Program-made: the position numbers and the translations under genes
The notes under the pieces: model-generated
What the model saw: only the letters and a program-made list of their open reading frames with translations
Database searches by the model: none
What the model was told of the DNA's origin: nothing
Assembly: GCF_014191355.1 (NCBI RefSeq)
Contig: NZ_JACHWM010000004.1
Location: 291,695 to 355,694 of the forward strand
DNA length: 64,000 nucleotides
From: Methylobacterium sp. R2-1
GTDB taxonomy: Bacteria > Pseudomonadota > Alphaproteobacteria > Rhizobiales > Beijerinckiaceae
Direction of reading: 5' to 3'
Part shown: positions 46,808-56,026 of the stretch, one piece after another
Layout of the letters: each line of letters opens with the position of its first letter
Numbering within the stretch: the stretch's first letter is position 1

Positions 46808-48106
46808 GTGAGACCCTTCTGCCGCGATTGCCTGACGATGCAAGCCGAGGGTGCCCTGCGCTGCCGCGGCTGCGGCTCGCCGCGCCTGCTCACCCACCCC
46901 GCACGGGACGCCCTCAGCATCGCCCACGTCGATTGCGACGCCTTCTACGCGGCGATCGAGAAGCGGGACGATCCCTCCCTGCGGGACAAGCCGCTCATCA
47001 TCGGCGGCGGCAAGCGCGGCGTCGTCGCCACCGCCTGCTACCTCGCGCGGATCTCCGGCGTGCGCTCGGCCATGCCGATGTTCGAGGCGCTCAAGCGCTG
47101 CCCCGACGCCACCGTGCTGCGCCCCGACATGGAGAAGTACGCCCGCGTCGGGCGCGAGGTGCGAGCGATGATGCTGGCGCTCACGCCGCTGGTCGAGCCC
47201 GTCTCCATCGATGAGGCGTTCCTCGATCTCGCCGGTACCGAGCGCCTGCACGGGGCGAGCCCGGCCCTGACGCTGGCCCGCTTCGCCGCACGGGTCGAGA
47301 CGGAGATCGGCATCACCGTTTCCGTCGGATTGTCCGCCAACAAGTTCCTGGCCAAGATCGCCTCCGATCTCGACAAGCCCCGCGGCTTCTCGATCATCGC
47401 CGGCGAGGAGGCCGCCGCCTTCCTCGCCGACAAGCCGGTCGGCATTCTGCCCGGCATCGGGGAGAGCGCCCGCAATCGCCTCGCCGCGCTCAACATCCAT
47501 CGGGTCGGCGATATCTCTCGCGCCGACCCTGTGCGGCTCCAGGCCTCGCTCGGCCGTGACGCGTCACGCCTCATCGATCTCGCGGCAGGGCGCGACCGGC
47601 GGCCGGTGCGTCCGACCCGCGAGGCCAAGAGCGTTTCGGCCGAGACGACCTTCGCGACCGATCTCGTCCGGTTCGAGGATCTGCGGCCGATCCTGTGGCG
47701 GTTGTGCGAGAAGGTCTCGGGACGGCTGAAGCGGGCGGAGCTCGCCGCCGGCAGCGTCACGCTGAAGCTGAAGGACGCCCGGTTCCGGCTGCGCACCCGC
47801 ACCCGCGGCGGCCTGAAACCGACGCAGCTTGCCGACCGCCTCTTCCACGAGGGCGAACCGATGCTGCACGCCGCCTGCGACGGCACGCCGTTTCGCCTGA
47901 TCGGCATCGGGGGCGGTGACCTGTGCGGCGCAATCCACGCCGACCGCGGCGACCTCGCTGATCAGTGCATCGAACGCGTCGCCCGCCGGGAGGCGGCGCT
48001 CGACCGGTTGCGCGAAAAATTCGGAAGCGCCGCGATCCAGCGCGGCCTCGTCTTCACCGGCGAGCCGGAGCGGCGCCGAACAGAGCCGGCAAAATCCGGG
48101 ACTTGA
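46808..48106 (+). CDS. dinB: DNA polymerase IV with N-terminal zinc knuckle
   Basis: A 432-residue Y-family translesion polymerase. Before the catalytic core is a 35-residue extension with two CxxC pairs (Cys5, Cys8, Cys19, Cys22), a likely zinc finger seen in some alphaproteobacterial DinB proteins. The core has the metal-binding IAHVDCDAFYAAIE, VSIDEAFLDL and the VGLSANKFLAKIASDLDKPRG motif; a helix-hairpin-helix (GILPGIGESARNRL) and little-finger domain follow. The GTG start at 46808 is needed to include the CRDC; an ATG at 46838 would remove the first Cys pair. Confidence 0.92.
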   Translation: MRPFCRDCLTMQAEGALRCRGCGSPRLLTHPARDALSIAHVDCDAFYAAIEKRDDPSLRDKPLIIGGGKRGVVATACYLARISGVRSAMPMFEALKRCPDATVLRPDMEKYARVGREVRAMMLALTPLVEPVSIDEAFLDLAGTERLHGASPALTLARFAARVETEIGITVSVGLSANKFLAKIASDLDKPRGFSIIAGEEAAAFLADKPVGILPGIGESARNRLAALNIHRVGDISRADPVRLQASLGRDASRLIDLAAGRDRRPVRPTREAKSVSAETTFATDLVRFEDLRPILWRLCEKVSGRLKRAELAAGSVTLKLKDARFRLRTRTRGGLKPTQLADRLFHEGEPMLHAACDGTPFRLIGIGGGDLCGAIHADRGDLADQCIERVARREAALDRLREKFGSAAIQRGLVFTGEPERRRTEPAKSGT

Positions 48107-48117
48107 GGCCAGTCACC

Positions 48118-48393
48118 TCAGACCAGTTCCCGGCGATCCTCCGGCCCGGGCGCGGTCTCCTTCCCGTCGCAGCGGATCACGCTGATGCTGCCGTCGCTCT
48201 CCAGCGAGGCGAGCCGCACGAGGGCCGGGTCGTCGATTCCCTGCAGGCGAAGCTGGGTCATCAGTTCCGAGTGAGTGATCATCTCGCGGCGCATGTTCCG
48301 CCAGCAGAGGCGGCCGTCGACGACGAGGGGCAACCGCTTCGGCGTGACGAAGCGCTGGAAGGCGGGAAAGCGGAAGGCGAGCCAGTCGGGCAT
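48118..48393 (-). pseudogene. DUF421 (YetF-like) C-terminal domain without its membrane part
   Basis: A 91-residue frame that matches only the soluble C-terminal domain of DUF421 proteins: FPAFQRFVTPKRLPLVVDGR, then ITHSELMTQLRLQGIDDPAL and LASLESDGSISVIRCDGKE. Intact family members are about 150-230 residues with two or three N-terminal membrane helices; only about 100 bases separate this frame from the next gene, so that part is absent. It is either a deletion remnant or a stand-alone domain; the intact codon pattern leaves both open. Confidence 0.55.
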
Positions 48394-48501
48394 CCGATCC
48401 TCCACCTCCCTCAGCCGGCTCGACGACCGCGCACTACCGGCACCGCGGAGGATGGACCGCCGTCCGACAGGGAACGCATCACGGCCTGGCGCCGATGCGG
48501 C

Positions 48502-49314
48502 TCAATCCGCGCCCTCGTCGGGAATGTTGAGCAGGGTACCGCAGGCCTTGCAGTGCACCGCGTCCGGCTCGTGCCGCTGCAAGCCGCAGTCGGGACACGA
48601 GAAGCGCACCTTGTAGGGCCGGAACAGGACCTGGGCGAGGCGCAGGAACAGCGTGACGCCGCAGATCATCACCACGACCGAAATCAGGCGCCCGCCTGTG
48701 CCCTGGAGGGTGACGTCGCCGTACCCCGTCGTCGTGAGCGATGTGACGGTGAAGTACAGTGCATCGACGTAGTTGCCGATATTTGGGTTCGAGCGGTGCT
48801 GGGTCGCGTAGACGAGGCTCGTCATGATGAAGATGAACACCGCGAGGTTCACCACCGCGATGATCACATCCTCGTTGCGGCGAAAGAACGGAAAGTCCGC
48901 TCGCAGCCGGTCGAGCAGCTGGTAGGTCCGCAGTAGCCGGAGCGTGCGCAGGATGCGCAGGAAGCCGGCGCCCTCGCCGACAATCGGGGCCAGGAAGGAG
49001 GCGATCGCCGCCACGTCCGCCCAGGTCGTGGGCCGCAGGAACTCGCGCGCCGGTCGCGGACAGATTGCCAGCCGCGAGAGAAAGTCGGCGGCGACGGCCG
49101 CACCGATCAGGACGTCGATTCCCTCCACCAGCGGATGGCGGGGCAGGAACGAGGAGACGATGATAATCAGGAGGGTGGCGAGATCGAAGGCGAGCAGGCC
49201 GTAGCGGAAGCGGTGTGCGCGGTCGCTGCTCCCTTCGTAGAGTTCCCGCAGACTCTGCCTCAGGCTCGCCATCTCGCAACCCGCTGCCGTCGCCGCTCGC
49301 GGCTCCGGGAGCAT
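48502..49314 (-). CDS. Voltage-gated K+ channel-like protein with a C-terminal zinc ribbon
   Basis: A 270-residue ion channel. Four N-terminal helices form a voltage-sensor-like domain; helix S4 at about residues 118-138 carries Arg every third position (RILRTLRLLRTYQLLDRLR). The pore has the selectivity filter TTTGYGD (194-200) between S5 and S6. After S6, residues 238-262 form a compact zinc ribbon with CPDC (240, 243) and CKAC (255, 258), an unusual cytoplasmic appendix. The ATG at 49314 has GAGGA six bases upstream. Probably a tetrameric potassium channel; the ribbon's role is unknown. Confidence 0.82.
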   Translation of the reverse strand: MLPEPRAATAAGCEMASLRQSLRELYEGSSDRAHRFRYGLLAFDLATLLIIIVSSFLPRHPLVEGIDVLIGAAVAADFLSRLAICPRPAREFLRPTTWADVAAIASFLAPIVGEGAGFLRILRTLRLLRTYQLLDRLRADFPFFRRNEDVIIAVVNLAVFIFIMTSLVYATQHRSNPNIGNYVDALYFTVTSLTTTGYGDVTLQGTGGRLISVVVMICGVTLFLRLAQVLFRPYKVRFSCPDCGLQRHEPDAVHCKACGTLLNIPDEGAD

Positions 49315-49370
49315 GAACGTTCCTCGGGCTCAGCCCGATCCGCCGCCGATTCGGCCTCAGCGACCGGAGG

Positions 49371-50237
49371 CTACTTCCGGCAGTCGGCCCCGGATTTGGG
49401 GTCCACCTTGGCAAGGTCGAGACGGCTCATGTTGCCGTCGATGGCGAAATCCCCATAGTCGAGGTGCAGCCGCCCACTGACGCCGTCTTCGTAGAGATCG
49501 AAGGTGAGGGTATAGATCGGCGTCCGCTCGCCCTCTCCGGGCGTGAAGTAGCTCAAGGTGACCGGCCAGCGCCGCATACCGGCATGGTCGCCCTCACGCA
49601 GCGGCTTGTCGCGTTCGGTGTCGGCCGCCGGCGCCGCGCTCGGGCGGCCGATGATGGCCAGCGTGTCGTACACCTTGCGCCCGTCGTCCGAGCCGTCGAA
49701 GACCTTGGCGGAGACGGTAGTCTGTCCCGCCTTGGCCGCCTCGATCAGGCGGATCATGTGGTGGATCGGGAACAGCACCGTCCCCTCGCTCTGGAACTGG
49801 TCTCGCTTGGGCTCCTTGAGCTTCACTTTGAGGGCGTCGGCCGCCTCCGCCGTTCCGTCCACGGCCGGTGACGGCGCGTTGTTGAGGATGGTCGTGGTGC
49901 GGAAGCGGAAGCTTTTTCCGTCACCGTTCTCGAAGGTGGTGCTGCGCAGATCCGAGGTGCGATCGCCGGACTCGCCGGAATCGATCATCGTCACCTGCCG
50001 CGTCTGCATCGTGTAGCCCCGGCAGGCGTCGCCGGAGAAATCGATGACGATGCGACCGCGCACCCCCTCGACCGCGCGCGTGCCAGCGGAGCGCGCCAGC
50101 GACAGATCGTAGACCGCGCGGTGATTGGTCAGCCGGATCGCGGTCTCGTCTGGAACCGGCGCGGCTGGGCCGGCGGCCAGCGCAAAGCCGGTTGTCGCGG
50201 CGAGAAGGAACAGGGCCGGCGCGAGGCGCAGTCGCAT
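49371..50237 (-). CDS. EipB-like cell envelope protein (DUF1849)
   Basis: A 288-residue exported protein; signal peptide ends near ALAAGP (residue 22). The DUF1849 body opens with LTNHRAVYDLSLARSAGTRA, has VRGRIVIDFSGDACRGYTMQ and SFRFRTTTIL, and ends in a Cys close to the C-terminus (SGADCRK), matching the conserved cysteine pair that forms a disulfide in Brucella EipB. EipB is a periplasmic beta-spiral protein needed for envelope integrity and cell division in Brucella. The same role here is an inference from family. Confidence 0.85.
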   Translation of the reverse strand: MRLRLAPALFLLAATTGFALAAGPAAPVPDETAIRLTNHRAVYDLSLARSAGTRAVEGVRGRIVIDFSGDACRGYTMQTRQVTMIDSGESGDRTSDLRSTTFENGDGKSFRFRTTTILNNAPSPAVDGTAEAADALKVKLKEPKRDQFQSEGTVLFPIHHMIRLIEAAKAGQTTVSAKVFDGSDDGRKVYDTLAIIGRPSAAPAADTERDKPLREGDHAGMRRWPVTLSYFTPGEGERTPIYTLTFDLYEDGVSGRLHLDYGDFAIDGNMSRLDLAKVDPKSGADCRK

Positions 50238-50751
50238 GCGATCTCCCAAGATCCACTCAAGATGGGTTGTCCACAGGCGGCGGGCCGGCGGATGCCGCCC
50301 CGACACATAGTCATCGCGTCCGCTTGGACAATCTTTTTCAGAGACCGTCCGAGCATGGGCAACGGCACCGGTACGGCCGGTGCGAGCGCTTGAAGGGCCT
50401 GCCGCGTCAGGTGGCAAACGGCCGACAATTTCGGAAAAGAGCAATTTTGCGCAAGGCGTTAACAGATCCCAGCGAATTCGGTGGCAGCGACGTCGATACC
50501 GGTCCGAACCGTCGGCGACGGAGTCTGATTGGCGGTGGAAACCGGCTTATGGAACGCGCTAACGCTTGCTCCGCGGCCGAGCTGTCCTGTAGTCTCCACC
50601 GCGTCGCCAACGGCAGCTTTGGCGTCTGTTAACCGACATGTGCAGGGCCGGTTTGCCGGCTTTGGCGATGCTTGCTGTCGCCTCAAGCGGCAGAGATGCC
50701 GCACGGTCGGTCGGTTTCGCGTTCAAAGGACGTTTCGACGTGGAGGGGGCA
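50238..50751. other. Divergent regulatory region between the EipB-like gene and gcrA
   Basis: 514 bases without a convincing gene, serving as promoter region for two divergent genes. It is less GC-rich from about 50435 to 50480 and holds one GANTC (GAGTC at 50521-50525), the CcrM methylation site that often regulates GcrA/CtrA-dependent promoters, plus a TTGTCCACA near 50265 that loosely resembles a DnaA box. Neither is proof of control. Confidence 0.4.
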
Positions 50752-51297
50752 ATGACGGAAGCGGTCCCAAGCTGGACGGATGAGCGCGTCGAGCTGCTTC
50801 GTCGCCTGTGGGACGATGGTCTGAGCGCCAGCCAGATCGCCCTCCAGATCGGCGGCGTCTCCCGCAACGCCGTGATCGGCAAGGTGCACCGCCTCGGGCT
50901 CGCCGGTCGCGTCAAACCGATCGGCCCGGCCTCGGCTCAGGGTCGCCGCAAGGATGACCTGACCGCCGAGGTCGAGATGGAGACGGTGGTGGTCGTCGAG
51001 GAGCCGACGCTGCCGGAGCCGCCCGCGATCGTGGCGCATCGCCCCGCACCGAACTTTCCGCTGCCGCGGACGCCAGCCCCGGAGCCGGTGGCGCTGGCCG
51101 TCTCCGAGCGGGTCACCATCATGGACCTGCGCGACTCCATGTGCCGCTGGCCGATGGGCGACCCGACCTCGCCGGAATTCCGCTTCTGCGGCGCCCGCGC
51201 CATCACAGGCCTGCCCTACTGCACCCAGCACGCGCAGGTCGCCTATCAGCCCGCGGCCGAGCGCAAGCGCGATCGTCGCGTCGCCGGTTTTCGCTGA
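50752..51297 (+). CDS. gcrA: GcrA cell cycle regulator
   Basis: A 181-residue GcrA. The N-terminal helix-turn-helix SWTDERVELLRRLWDDGLSA with SASQIALQIGGVSRNAVIGK and VHRLGL is nearly invariant in alphaproteobacteria; a proline-rich linker follows, and the C-terminal sigma70-binding part has CRWPMGDPTSPEFRFCGARA and PYCTQHAQVAYQ. GcrA activates genes whose promoters are methylated at GANTC by CcrM. The ATG at 50752 follows GGAGGGGGCA. A perfect-stem hairpin follows the stop. Confidence 0.95.
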   Translation: MTEAVPSWTDERVELLRRLWDDGLSASQIALQIGGVSRNAVIGKVHRLGLAGRVKPIGPASAQGRRKDDLTAEVEMETVVVVEEPTLPEPPAIVAHRPAPNFPLPRTPAPEPVALAVSERVTIMDLRDSMCRWPMGDPTSPEFRFCGARAITGLPYCTQHAQVAYQPAAERKRDRRVAGFR

Positions 51298-51310
51298 TCG
51301 ATGAGGCGGT

Positions 51311-51340
51311 ACTGCGCGGCTGTTTCGGAGACCGCGCAGT
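51311..51340 (+). terminator. Hairpin after gcrA
   Basis: A perfect 9-bp stem (ACTGCGCGG at 51311-51319, CCGCGCAGT at 51332-51340) with a 12-nt loop, 14 bases past the gcrA stop; ATTTAT lies a few bases further. It separates gcrA from the converging phoB. Confidence 0.55.
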
Positions 51341-51532
51341 GCGTCGATTTATCGGCGCCGCTCGCTGAGATGGGTCGAAGGCGTCCGCCTCCTTGAGCGA
51401 AGCTGTCAAGCGGCAGCGGCGATCAACGGCCTCGCATGCCAATTCCGCTCCTGGCTGGTTGCGCCGGTCGGGCATGAAATCCGCTCGGATGAGCCTGTCG
51501 GACCGACCGAGCAGCCGTCGAAAGACGGGCCC

Positions 51533-52237
51533 TCACTCGGCTCCTGCGAACATCTCGTCGAACGAGTAGCCGGAGCCGCGCACGGTGCGGATCGGGTCGC
51601 TCTGACGCGGGCGGTTGATCGCCTTGCGCAGGCGGCCGACATGGACGTCGACCGTGCGCTCGTCGATGTAGACGTCATGGCCCCACACGCCGTCGAGCAG
51701 TTGCTCCCGCGAGAAGACCCGGCCGGGGCTCTGCATCAGGTACTCGAGCAGCTTGAACTCCGTCGGCCCGAGATGGATCTCGCGGCCCTGACGGCGGATG
51801 CGGTGACTGACGCGGTCGAGTTCGATGTCGCCGGCCACCAGCATGTTGGCGACGTGGGCAGGCTTGGCACGGCGGAGGAGGGCGCGCACGCGGGCTAGCA
51901 GCTCCGGCACCGAAAACGGTTTCACAACATAGTCGTCGGCGCCCGTCGAGAGACCCCGCACGCGGTCGGCCTCTTCGCCCCGAGCGGTCAGCATGATGAC
52001 GGGCAGCCGCTCGGTCTCGCGTCGCGCACGGATGCGGCGGCACAGCTCGATGCCAGAGAGCCCCGGCACCATCCAGTCGAGCAGGACGAGATCGGGTGTC
52101 ATCTCGTGCAGGCGCAGATCCGCCTCCTCGCCACGGACCGCCACATCGACCGCGAAGCCTTCCGCTTCGAGGTTGTAGCGCAGCAGGGTCGTCAGCGATT
52201 CCTCGTCCTCGACGATCAGGATGCGCGCACTCGTCAT
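51533..52237 (-). CDS. phoB: Phosphate regulon response regulator PhoB
   Basis: A 234-residue OmpR/PhoB-family regulator. Receiver domain: ILIVEDEESLTTLLRYNLEA, phospho-acceptor Asp in DLVLLDWMVPGLSG, and STGADDYVVKPFSVPELLAR. DNA-binding winged helix: HLGPTEFKLLEYLMQSPGRV, then VYIDERTVDVHVGRLRKAIN and IRTVRGSGYSF. Phosphorylated PhoB binds Pho boxes such as the one before pstS. It is the last gene of pstSCAB-phoU-phoB; phoR, its kinase gene, is not in the window. Confidence 0.95.
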   Translation of the reverse strand: MTSARILIVEDEESLTTLLRYNLEAEGFAVDVAVRGEEADLRLHEMTPDLVLLDWMVPGLSGIELCRRIRARRETERLPVIMLTARGEEADRVRGLSTGADDYVVKPFSVPELLARVRALLRRAKPAHVANMLVAGDIELDRVSHRIRRQGREIHLGPTEFKLLEYLMQSPGRVFSREQLLDGVWGHDVYIDERTVDVHVGRLRKAINRPRQSDPIRTVRGSGYSFDEMFAGAE

Positions 52238-52331
52238 CGTCCGTCTTTCCATCCGTCGCGCCCGGCCTCACCCATCCGAGAGCGGGCCGGTACGCTTCTT
52301 CGACGCTTCGCGTCCCCGAAGCCTTCCGGCG

Positions 52332-53045
52332 TCAGGCGCTCGGCGTCACCGTGGCGTAGTTCGAAGCGTCGTTCTTGGGCCGCTCTCCGACCGGCGTCTC
52401 ACCGGTGACGAGGTACTCGATCGTCTCGGCCACGTTGGTGGTGTGATCGCCGATGCGCTCCACGTTCTTGGCGCAGAACAAAAGGTGGGTACAGAACGAG
52501 ATGTTGCGCGGATCCTCCATCATGTAGGTCAGGAGTTCGCGGAACAGGGAATTGTACAGCGCGTCGATGGCGCTGTCCCGTTCCCACACCTCACGGGCGG
52601 CGGTCACGTCTCGGCTGGCGTAGGCGTCGAGCACATCTTTGAGCTGCTCCTGCACCAGGTCGCTCATGTGCTGGACGCCGAGAACGATCTTCTGCGGCTG
52701 CGCCTGATCGCTGATCGCGACCACGCGCTTGGCGATGTTCTTGGCGAGATCGCCGATCCGCTCCAAGTCACCCGAGACGCGGATGCCGGAGATCGTCTCC
52801 CGCAGGTCGATGGCAAGCGGCTGGCGCCGGGCGATGAGGAGAACCGAGCGCTCCTCGATCTCCCGCTGCAGCAGGTCGAGGCGCTTGTCGGCGACGATCA
52901 CCGCCTGGGCGAGGGTGGTGTCACGGCGTACCAGGGCATCGGTGGCATCCGTCATCATCTTCTCGGCCACGCCCCCCATCTCGGCGATCGAGCGGCGCAG
53001 GTTCTCAAGATCGGTGTCGTAGGAGGAGACGATATGCTCGGCCAT
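52332..53045 (-). CDS. phoU: Phosphate transport regulator PhoU
   Basis: A 237-residue PhoU made of two related three-helix bundles. The first carries LENLRRSIAEMGGVAEKMMT and SVLLIARRQPLAIDLRETIS with ISGDLERIGDLAKNIAK; the second repeats it with SFCTHLLFCAKNVERIGDHT, where the E(R)xGDxxxN motifs bind metal clusters. PhoU links the Pst transporter to PhoR and keeps the regulon off when phosphate is plentiful. It lies 94 bases before phoB and after pstB. Confidence 0.95.
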   Translation of the reverse strand: MAEHIVSSYDTDLENLRRSIAEMGGVAEKMMTDATDALVRRDTTLAQAVIVADKRLDLLQREIEERSVLLIARRQPLAIDLRETISGIRVSGDLERIGDLAKNIAKRVVAISDQAQPQKIVLGVQHMSDLVQEQLKDVLDAYASRDVTAAREVWERDSAIDALYNSLFRELLTYMMEDPRNISFCTHLLFCAKNVERIGDHTTNVAETIEYLVTGETPVGERPKNDASNYATVTPSA

Positions 53046-53177
53046 GTCGCGATTTTCCCGATCAGGCAGTCGGACGAGAGCGCTCTCAAGTTGAACGGGA
53101 CATCGGTCCAGAGATTGAGAGCGCGCTAAAACGAGGGCGCAGGGTGGAGCACGACCGCATCGCGGTCGCGCCCGAGC

Positions 53178-53993
53178 TTAACCGAAGCGGCCGGTGATGT
53201 AGTCCTGGGTCTGCCGCTTGGCCGGGTTCATGAAGATCTTCGTGGTCGCATCGAACTCGATCAGTTCGCCGAGATACATGAACGCGGTGAACTGCGAGAT
53301 GCGCGCGGCCTGCTGCATGTTGTGGGTCACGATGACGATCGTGAACTCGGCCCGCAACTGCTCGATCAGTTCCTCGATGCGGCCGGTCGAGATCGGATCG
53401 AGGGCCGAGGTCGGCTCGTCGAACAGGATGACCTCGGGACGCTGCGCCACGGTGCGGGCGATGCAGAGGCGCTGCTGCTGGCCGCCGGACAGGCCGGTGC
53501 CGGACTGCTTGAGCTTGTCCTTCACCTCATCCCACAGAGCCGCCTTGCGCAGGGATTCCTCCACGCGCCCGTCGAGCTCGGACTTCGGCAGCTTCTCGTA
53601 GAGACGCAGGCCGAAGGCGACGTTGTCGTAGATCGACATCGGGAAGGGCGTCGGCTTCTGGAACACCATGCCGACCCGCGAGCGCAGCTCGTTGAGGTCG
53701 ATCTTGGAGTCGAGGACGTTCTGCCCGTCGAGCAGGATCTCACCCTCGGCGCGCTGCTCCGGATAGAGGCTGTAGATGCGGTTGAAGGTGCGCAGCAAAG
53801 TCGACTTCCCGCAGCCGGACGGTCCGATCAGTGCCGTGACCTGCCGATCGCGAAAGTCGAGGTTGATGTCCTTCAAGCCGTGAAAGCTGCCATAGTAGAA
53901 GTTCAGGTTTTTGACGGCGATGCGCACGGGCGCTTTGACGTCGGCCGGGCTGCGGCCCTCGAACTGGCTGCGGATCGCGGGGGAGGCGCTCAT
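53178..53993 (-). CDS. pstB: Phosphate ABC transporter ATP-binding protein
   Basis: A 271-residue PstB. Walker [22 protein letters not shown]-loop [20 protein letters not shown], signature [12 protein letters not shown], Walker [17 protein letters not shown] and H-loop [13 protein letters not shown]; the tail [16 protein letters not shown] is PstB-specific. It drives phosphate uptake through PstC-PstA and takes part in PhoR signalling. It follows pstA by 39 bases. Confidence 0.97.
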   Translation of the reverse strand: MSASPAIRSQFEGRSPADVKAPVRIAVKNLNFYYGSFHGLKDINLDFRDRQVTALIGPSGCGKSTLLRTFNRIYSLYPEQRAEGEILLDGQNVLDSKIDLNELRSRVGMVFQKPTPFPMSIYDNVAFGLRLYEKLPKSELDGRVEESLRKAALWDEVKDKLKQSGTGLSGGQQQRLCIARTVAQRPEVILFDEPTSALDPISTGRIEELIEQLRAEFTIVIVTHNMQQAARISQFTAFMYLGELIEFDATTKIFMNPAKRQTQDYITGRFG

Positions 53994-54032
53994 CGGATCT
54001 CTCGTCTGTAGGAGGTCTGTCCCGGGGCTTTC

Positions 54033-54926
54033 TCAGCGCGCCCGCTGGTCCTTGATCACGAAGCGGGCCACCACCGACAGGGCGAGGATGGTGACGGTGA
54101 TGAGCAGCGCGCCCGACCATGCGAGGCTCTGCCAGTTCGGATAGGGCGAGAGAGCGAACTGGTAGATCATGACCGGCAGGTTCGGCACGCCGCCGAGAAG
54201 GTTGGCATTGAACCAGCTGTTGTTGTTGAGTGCCGTGAACAGCAGCGGCGCCGTCTCGCCGGCAATGCGGGCGAGCGCGAGAATAATGCCGGTGACGATG
54301 CCCGCGCTCGCCGCACGCCAAGTCACCGCGCGGATGACGAGAGAGCGGGGTGCGCCGAGAGCCGCGCCGGCTTCGCGCATCGGACCGGGCACGAGGCGCA
54401 GCATGTCCTCGGTGGTGCGCACGATCACCGGTGTCGCGATGATGGCGAGCGCCACCGCACCGGCCCAGCCTGAATAGGTGCCCATCGGCCGGACCATCAG
54501 AGTGTAGACGAACAGGCCGATCAGGATCGAAGGCGCCGAGAGCAGCACGTCGTTGAGGAAGCGGATGATGTCGGCGAGCTTCGAGGTCCGGCCGTACTCG
54601 GCGAGGAAGGTGCCGGCCATCAGCCCGACCGGTGTGGCGATGAGGATGCCGAGCAACGTCATGATGAGGCTGCCGAGGATGGCGTTGGCGATGCCGCCGC
54701 CCTCGGAGCCGGGCCCCGGCGTCGGCGCCGTGAACAGGGCGGGCGTGAAGCCCTTGACGCCCTCGACGATCAGCATGAGCAGGATCGAGCCGAGGACGAT
54801 GATGCCGAGTAGGGTGGCGATTGTGCTCGCGAGGATCAGCACGCGGTCGGCGATCCGGCGGCCGGAGCGCACGCGGCTGGCCGTCGGCGCGCGCCCGGCC
54901 GTCGCGATGGGGTTGCTGGCATCCAT
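54033..54926 (-). CDS. pstA: Phosphate ABC transporter permease PstA
   Basis: A 297-residue inner-membrane permease with six helices. It contains GGGIANAILGSLIMTLLGIL, ATPVGLMAGTFLAEYGR, the EAA-type loop REAGAALGAPRSLVIRAVTW and ARIAGETAPLLFTALNNN, all PstA-typical. A 25-residue basic N-terminus precedes helix 1. It pairs with PstC. The ATG at 54926 lies 57 bases after the pstC stop. Confidence 0.95.
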   Translation of the reverse strand: MDASNPIATAGRAPTASRVRSGRRIADRVLILASTIATLLGIIVLGSILLMLIVEGVKGFTPALFTAPTPGPGSEGGGIANAILGSLIMTLLGILIATPVGLMAGTFLAEYGRTSKLADIIRFLNDVLLSAPSILIGLFVYTLMVRPMGTYSGWAGAVALAIIATPVIVRTTEDMLRLVPGPMREAGAALGAPRSLVIRAVTWRAASAGIVTGIILALARIAGETAPLLFTALNNNSWFNANLLGGVPNLPVMIYQFALSPYPNWQSLAWSGALLITVTILALSVVARFVIKDQRAR

Positions 54927-54982
54927 GGATCGGCGTCCTTTCGACTCGGGCAGTCTCGGGCGGTCTTCTTTGGCAACCCTGC

Positions 54983-55957
54983 TCAGGCGACCTTGGTGCG
55001 CCGCACCAAGAGACGGGCGATGATCAGCACGACGAAGGTGATGATGAACAGCAGGCAGCCGAGCGCCATCAGCGACGAGAGCTGAAGCCCGTCGGCCTCG
55101 TTGAACTCGTTGGCGATGCGCGAAGCGATGGTCGAGCCCGGATCGAAGATCGAGGCGGAGAGACGGTTGGCGTTGCCGATCACGAAGGTGACCGCCATAG
55201 TCTCGCCGAGTGCGCGGCCGAGACCGAGCATGATCGCGCCGATGATCGACACCGAGGCCTGCGGCACGAGCACATGGCGCACGACCTCCCAGGTGGTGCA
55301 TCCGATACCGTAGGCGCTCTCGCGCAGGACGGTTGGGATCTGGTCGAGCATGTCGCGAGTGATCGAGGCCACGAAGGGAACGATCATGATGGCGAGGATG
55401 ATGCCGGCGGTGAGCACGCCGACGCCCGAGGGGATGCGGGCGTAGAGGATCGTCCCGACGATCGGCAGGCCCTCGACCAGGTTCGAGACCGGCACTTGCA
55501 CGAAGCGGGCGAAGAGGGGGGCGAACACGAACAGGCCCCACATGCCGTAGATGATGCTGGGCACGGAGGCGAGCAGCTCGATGGTCATGGCCACGGGCTT
55601 GCGCGCCCAGCCGGGGCAGAGCTGCGTCAGGTAGACCGCAATGCCGAGCGAGATCGGCACGCCGATGAGCAGCGCGAGCATGGCGGCGGCGACCGTGCCG
55701 ATGACCGCGGGCAGGGCGCCGAACTGCTCGGTACCGATGTTCCAGGCACTGGAGGTAAGGAAGCCGAAGCCGAACTCCGAGAAGGCCGGCCACGCACCGT
55801 AGATGATCGAGCCGAGAATGCCGGCGAGCACCATGAGCACGAACAAGGCCGAAGCATAGGCGGCGCCTTGGAACAGGCGGTCGCCGGTCTTGCTCGGGGC
55901 GATACGGGCCACGGCGCTCTCGCGGGCCACGGTGAGGGTCTGTGTCAAGGCGGTCAT
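54983..55957 (-). CDS. pstC: Phosphate ABC transporter permease PstC
   Basis: A 324-residue permease with six main helices: DRLFQGAAYASALFVLMVLA starts helix 1, GFGFLTSSAWNIGTEQFGAL is the conserved periplasmic loop, and RESAYGIGCTTWEVVRHVLV is the EAA loop contacting PstB, followed by LGRALGETMAVTFVIGNA. The ATG at 55957 gives the usual start; the frame opens to 56020. A stable hairpin separates it from pstS. Confidence 0.95.
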   Translation of the reverse strand: MTALTQTLTVARESAVARIAPSKTGDRLFQGAAYASALFVLMVLAGILGSIIYGAWPAFSEFGFGFLTSSAWNIGTEQFGALPAVIGTVAAAMLALLIGVPISLGIAVYLTQLCPGWARKPVAMTIELLASVPSIIYGMWGLFVFAPLFARFVQVPVSNLVEGLPIVGTILYARIPSGVGVLTAGIILAIMIVPFVASITRDMLDQIPTVLRESAYGIGCTTWEVVRHVLVPQASVSIIGAIMLGLGRALGETMAVTFVIGNANRLSASIFDPGSTIASRIANEFNEADGLQLSSLMALGCLLFIITFVVLIIARLLVRRTKVA

Positions 55958-56026
55958 CCGCGAAGGCTCTTCGGCTGGTGAGCGTTTAGCGCGCCGTAGC
56001 ACGCGAGGCGAGCGGACCACTTCGGA

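Noticed and set aside
50238..50300. TTGTCCACA near 50265 as a DnaA box controlling gcrA
   Set aside because: One imperfect site close to the other gene's start; not enough to call.
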